From Chara braunii (taxonomy: Eukaryota; Streptophyta; Charophyceae; Charales; Characeae), in contig BFEA01000384.1 of assembly GCA_003427395.1 (NCBI GenBank), positions 360,950-382,675 of the forward strand: a stretch of DNA of 21,726 bases, given 5' to 3'. The notes under the pieces are model-generated. The model was not told the origin of the DNA. It saw nothing but the letters and a program-made list of their open reading frames with translations, and did no database searches. A program made the translations under genes and the position numbers. Positions 18,301 through 21,726 of this stretch are shown one piece after another; positions within the stretch are counted from its first letter, which is position 1; every line of letters begins with the position of its first letter.

Positions 18301-19507
18301 TGTCGGGACCGGTGGGTCCCGAATGAATTCCCGTCACTCGAGAACTTGGATTTGGCTGATTTGTGCACATAAGAGAAAATTGTGAGCATTGACGAGACGT
18401 GGAAAAGACGGGACGTCTGGGGAGAGCGGCCTATCTGGTAGAAAACGACGAGGGAAGCTGGCAAAAACAGGAGAAACGGCTACGAATACGCAAATGCAGA
18501 AGACGCAGCTTGTGAACAGGGAAGTGTCAGGAGCAGTCGACGGAATCAAGTATCGGGAGGCCACGAAGAACCAAGTATCAGAAGACGTCGGCGAAATAGC
18601 CGGCAATTGGACGACGAGGACGCCAGACAGACCAAGGGAAAACAGGAACGTCACCCGGGGCGAAGCCGGAAAAGCCGGAAGGAACTAAGATTAGCGGAAA
18701 AGCAAGAAAAAGTCGGGGCGTCGATGGAGAATCATTGACAAAATGAAAAGGAGCGGGGGTGACGCAAGAAATTCGGACAGGACCTGGGATGCCCCAAAGG
18801 AGTCCTGAACTGAATGGGGTAGACGGTAAAAGTAGCCAGGTGGCGCCTGCGGACGACCCCATCTGGACCATGGGTGAGGATGGGAAAAATACACCAAGCA
18901 CCGTCGCGGCAAGCGCCGGCGCGGGAGGCCGCGGGAAAAGTAGAGCAGTAGCGGAAAGGAGGCCTGGCTGACAATCCGGAATGGTCAGGGCCAGCCGGGC
19001 CAAGAAAAATAAAGTTCCAGGAGGGCTGCAAGGAAAAAGGGCTGCCCGGGGAAAATCGGAGTGAAAGGGACCTAGACGGGGAGTAGCGGCGGCCAAATGA
19101 AGCCCCTAGAACCGTGGGGGTGCCCAGACTGCAGTCCGAGGCACAACGGCCATGTGCCGGCTGCAAAATCAGACTTTGGGTGGGGTCCAACAGCTAGAAA
19201 GAGGGAAAATAGCTGTTGGACACTTGTCCCAGCAGAAATAGAGGAGGAAGGAGAGAAAAGGGGGAGAAAAAGGAGGAAGAAGAGACGGAGAGGGAGGAAA
19301 AGGTGGAGAAAAAAATGCCGCCAGGTTGGGACTGCAGCAGTAGGGACTGGCAGGTTTCAATGATGACCTCATCCCTCCAAGATTCTAGGAGGGCAGTCCG
19401 GATTCCAGAGATAAGGCCCTTGGGGCATTATCTCTGCAATATCTAAGTTAAATCAGCAAAAATGCAGAAAAATGCTGATGTGAGTTGGCCGGCTATTTTC
19501 TTGACCT

Positions 19508-20057
19508 TAGATCTGAGATCAGATCTTGTGAAGGAGGAGATCTAGCCGTTTTTTGTGGCAAAACGGCTAGCTCCGGAATGAGGTGGCAGCAAAATGGAGG
19601 GAAAACAAAGCAAGGAAAAGGACAAAACTGGGAATTTGGCCCAAGGGTTGGGCCAGATTCATCACAAAGTTGAAAATTGAAGCAAAGGCCTCAATTTTGG
19701 AGGTAGAGAGACTTGAAAAGAGGCCGGAGCATTGTGGACCTTGGATCTCAGCCAGATCCAAGGCTGAGATGGATGCCGCGACTTGAAAAATGCAACGGCG
19801 TACTCCAAAAGGGCCTACATCTGGAAAAACACAAGAAAAGGGCCTTTAGGCCCTCAATTTTCACCAACGGCAGCATTTTGGGCATGGGTACCCCAAAAAG
19901 ATAGCAGCTTGGGAAGGAAAAGAGGTCGCGGTAGGCCTATGAGTGGTCCGAAGTGGCACCAGCCACTTCGACTGCATGTACCTGGCCAAAATAGGGCCCG
20001 GGTACCTCCAAAGAGGCCAAAACTTGAATTTTGGCCTTGGAGGTACCTCGGCCTACC
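19508..20057. repeat. Cluster of inverted repeats upstream of TATA-like box
   Basis: Perfect or near-perfect stems: 19508-19525 (agatctga / tcagatct); 19542-19570 (ctagccgtttt / aaaacggctag, 11 bp); 19741-19761 (ttggatct / agatccaa); 19745-19770 (atctcagcc / ggctgagat); 19949-19970 (cgaagtggc / gccacttcg, 4-nt loop); and 20001-20047 (ggtacctccaa plus ggccaaaa against ttttggcc plus ttggaggtacc, 19 bp with a 3-nt bulge). An outer pair ggtaggcc 19930-19937 and ggcctacc 20050-20057 encloses the last two. Confidence 0.85.
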
Positions 20058-20105
20058 AAGGGGGCACTTGGAGAGGCCTAGGGGCTAGGCGGTGCACTAG
20101 TTCCA

Positions 20106-20117
20106 GCCTACATAAGC
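20106..20117 (+). promoter_or_regulatory. TATA-like box in the LTR
   Basis: The sequence gcctacataagc, about 50 bp after the inverted-repeat cluster and before a GC-richer stretch, is a plausible though imperfect TATA element for the LTR promoter. Placement is inferred from the expected U3-R layout. Confidence 0.3.
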
Positions 20118-20411
20118 TGGGAGTGCTGCCCGCCACTCCCATTTGAGCATGAGAGGTGCCCATGCTGCCAGTTTGAGCCCGTGAGAGCACTAGTGAGAGT
20201 AGGGCAAGGAGGAGTGAGCCGGTGCTAGCCTTGAAACCTGGCTATGGTGTTTCGAGGTAGGGAGGAGGACTAGGAAGCTAGGGGAGGTGGTCCGCCATAG
20301 CCCTCAGGCTGTGAGGTAGAAGGAGAGGCTGGCTGGTGTCCCCTTAGCCCTTCTAGATGGAAGGACTCCACAGCCCTAGTAACAGGACCTGGCCATAGAC
20401 TGAGAGGAGAA

Positions 20412-20515
20412 GTGGAAGAGGAAGGGGAAGGGAAGCCATATCCAAGGAACTAGAACCAAGCCTGGGACTCCATCACCGGGGAACTAGCAAGGAGGTGAGT
20501 GGAAAGAGGGGGAAA

Positions 20516-20552
<37 letters not shown>

Positions 20553-21295
20553 TTCTCCTCATCCTTCCTCTTCTCCCTCCTCCTCTTTCTTCTTCTTCTT
20601 CTTCTTTTTCTTCTTCTTCTTCTCCTAAGCTTGGTGTGCATCCGGATTTGTGCTTTTCATGAGATTAGGGGTTAGGCATGTGGCGATTCATCTTCTGACA
20701 CTTCCGTGAAGTTTCCCCTTGGGAAGATGCTCCCAAACTTGAGTTTTCACTATTGTGAGTGAGTGGAAGAGGAAGGGGAAGGGAAGCCATATCCAAGGAA
20801 CTAGAACCAAGCCTGGGACTTCATCACCGGGGAACTAGCAAGGAGGTGAGTGGAAAGAGGAGGAAACTTCCTTCTTCCTCTTCTTCTTCTTGGAACCAAG
20901 CTTGGGACTTCATCACCGGGGAACTAGCAAGGAGGTGAGTGGAGAGAGGGGGAAACTTCCTCTTTTTTCTTCTTCTTCTCCTCATCCTTCCTCTTCTTCC
21001 TCCTCCTCTTTCTTCTTCTTCTTCTTCTTCTTCTTCTTCTTCTCCTTCTTCTCCTTAGCTTGGTGTGCATGCGGACTTGTGCTTTTCATGAGATTAGGGG
21101 TTAGGCATGTGGCGATTCATCTTGTGACACTTCCGTGAAGTTTCCCCTTAGGTGGATGCTCCCAAACTTGAGTTTTCACTATTGTGAGTGAGTGGAAGAG
21201 GAAGGGGAAGGGAAGCCATATCCAAGGAACCAGAACCAAGCCTGGGACTTCATCACTGGGGAACTAGTAAGGAGGTGAGTGGAAAGAGGGGGAAA

Positions 21296-21332
<37 letters not shown>

Positions 21333-21726
21333 TTCTTCTCCTTCTTCTTCTTCTTCCTCTTCTCTTCATCCTTCCTCCTCTTCCTCCTCCTCTTTCTTCT
21401 TCTTCTTCTCCTTCTTCTTCTTCTTCTTCTTCTTCTTCTTCTTCTCCTAAGCTTGGTGTGCATCCGGACTTGTGCTTTTTATGAGATTAGGGGTTAGGCA
21501 TGTGGCGATTCATCTTCTGACACTTCCATGAAGTTTCCCCTTGGGTAGATGCTCCCAAACTTGAGTTTTCACTATTGTGAGTGCTTGTACATGTGGCGAT
21601 TCATCTTGTGACACTTCCATGAAGTTTCCCCTTGGGTAGATGCTCCCAAACTTGAGTTTTCACTGTTGTGAGTGGTTGTGCCTGTTGCGATTCATCTTGT
21701 GACACTTCCGTGAAGTTTCCCCTTGG
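20412..21726. repeat. Complex tandem array with TTC-rich tracts
   Basis: A large unit starting gtggaagaggaagg occurs at 20412, 20763 and 21192 (351 and 429 bp apart). Each unit has a conserved head (ccatatccaaggaac...gaaccaagcctggg), a TTC/TCC pyrimidine tract of variable length (about 20519-20630, 20870-21056, 21299-21448), and a tail (agcttggtgtgcat...tttcactattgtgagtg). The middle unit contains an internal head duplication at 20891-20962. Poly-Phe, poly-Ser, poly-Leu and poly-Arg frames here are artefacts of the tracts. Confidence 0.9.
21501..21726. repeat. 91-bp tandem repeat of the array tail, running off the window
   Basis: The tail segment tgtggcgattcatctt...gttttcact-ttgtgagtg becomes tandem on its own, with starts at 21501, 21592 and 21683 (91-bp spacing); the last is cut by the window edge. 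Single copies of the same tail lie in the larger units at about 20679 and 21109. Confidence 0.9.

Larger units (their letters stand above)
18301..21726 (+). mobile_element. 3' LTR of the element (right end outside window)
   Basis: Begins TGTCGGGACC after a polypurine tract. The first 20 bases form a short dyad (gggacc-ggtg-ggtccc, 18305-18320). There is no ORF of note; the purine-rich first kilobase gives only low-complexity frames. U3-like sequence with an inverted-repeat cluster leads to a TATA-like box near 20108, followed by the tandem array. The matching 5' LTR and the 3' terminus are not in the window, so the length (at least 3.4 kb if the array is included) is uncertain, and the array may lie partly outside the LTR. 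Confidence 0.55.

Noticed and set aside
20450-21497. Frames rich in Phe, Leu, Ser, Arg or Lys in the last kilobase
   Set aside because: They are translations of the TTC/TCC tracts and change with tract length.

Overview
The window looks like repeat-rich nuclear DNA of a streptophyte, most likely a charophyte alga of the Chara type. The organism call rests on my recognition of the style of its Ty3/gypsy polyprotein (for example the RNase H to linker segment ending NRADGLSR) and on the very long LTR-like flank; I had no database to confirm it. Almost everything supported on the + strand belongs to one large, decayed Ty3/gypsy LTR retrotransposon. I found no convincing ordinary host gene, rRNA, tRNA or CRISPR array.

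Layout. Positions 1-463 are a 53-bp minisatellite and a CT microsatellite. Positions 464-2884 have no gene I can defend. Positions 2885-3118 hold a weak short ORF with one in-frame stop. Positions 3218-6778 hold four collinear, diverged copies of a protein family I do not recognise. Only the fourth copy is fully open; copy 1 is frameshifted by a 19-bp duplication, and copies 2 and 3 by one frame change each. Positions 7065-13738 hold gag (capsid and a CCHC knuckle), a DGG aspartic protease, reverse transcriptase, RNase H and integrase with a GPY/F tail. This block carries three in-frame TAG codons, at least four frameshifts and a lost catalytic Asp in reverse transcriptase. Positions 14151-14873 hold a post-pol accessory ORF with nuclear-localisation-like and SUMO-interaction-like motifs and one TAA.

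Positions 14874-18300 are a long 3' untranslated stretch with 48-, 24- and 59-bp tandem repeats, two copies of a polypurine-tract segment, and, between those copies, a decayed piece resembling the C-terminal half of a Dnmt3-type cytosine methyltransferase. An LTR appears to begin at about 18301 (TGTCGGGACC directly after the second polypurine tract). It contains a cluster of inverted repeats before a TATA-like box and then a tandem array with TTC-rich tracts that runs off the window. The matching LTR and the primer-binding site were not found and may lie upstream.

How it fits together (inference). An intact relative would be a very large Ty3/gypsy element with standard replication genes plus three accessory modules: the four-copy family before gag, a nuclear-type protein after pol, and a methyltransferase next to the LTR. 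Several ORF starts have a CAG a few to about 25 bases upstream, which would allow expression by alternative splicing. This copy is almost certainly inactive, and at least one defect, at the N at 13201, is likely an assembly fault.
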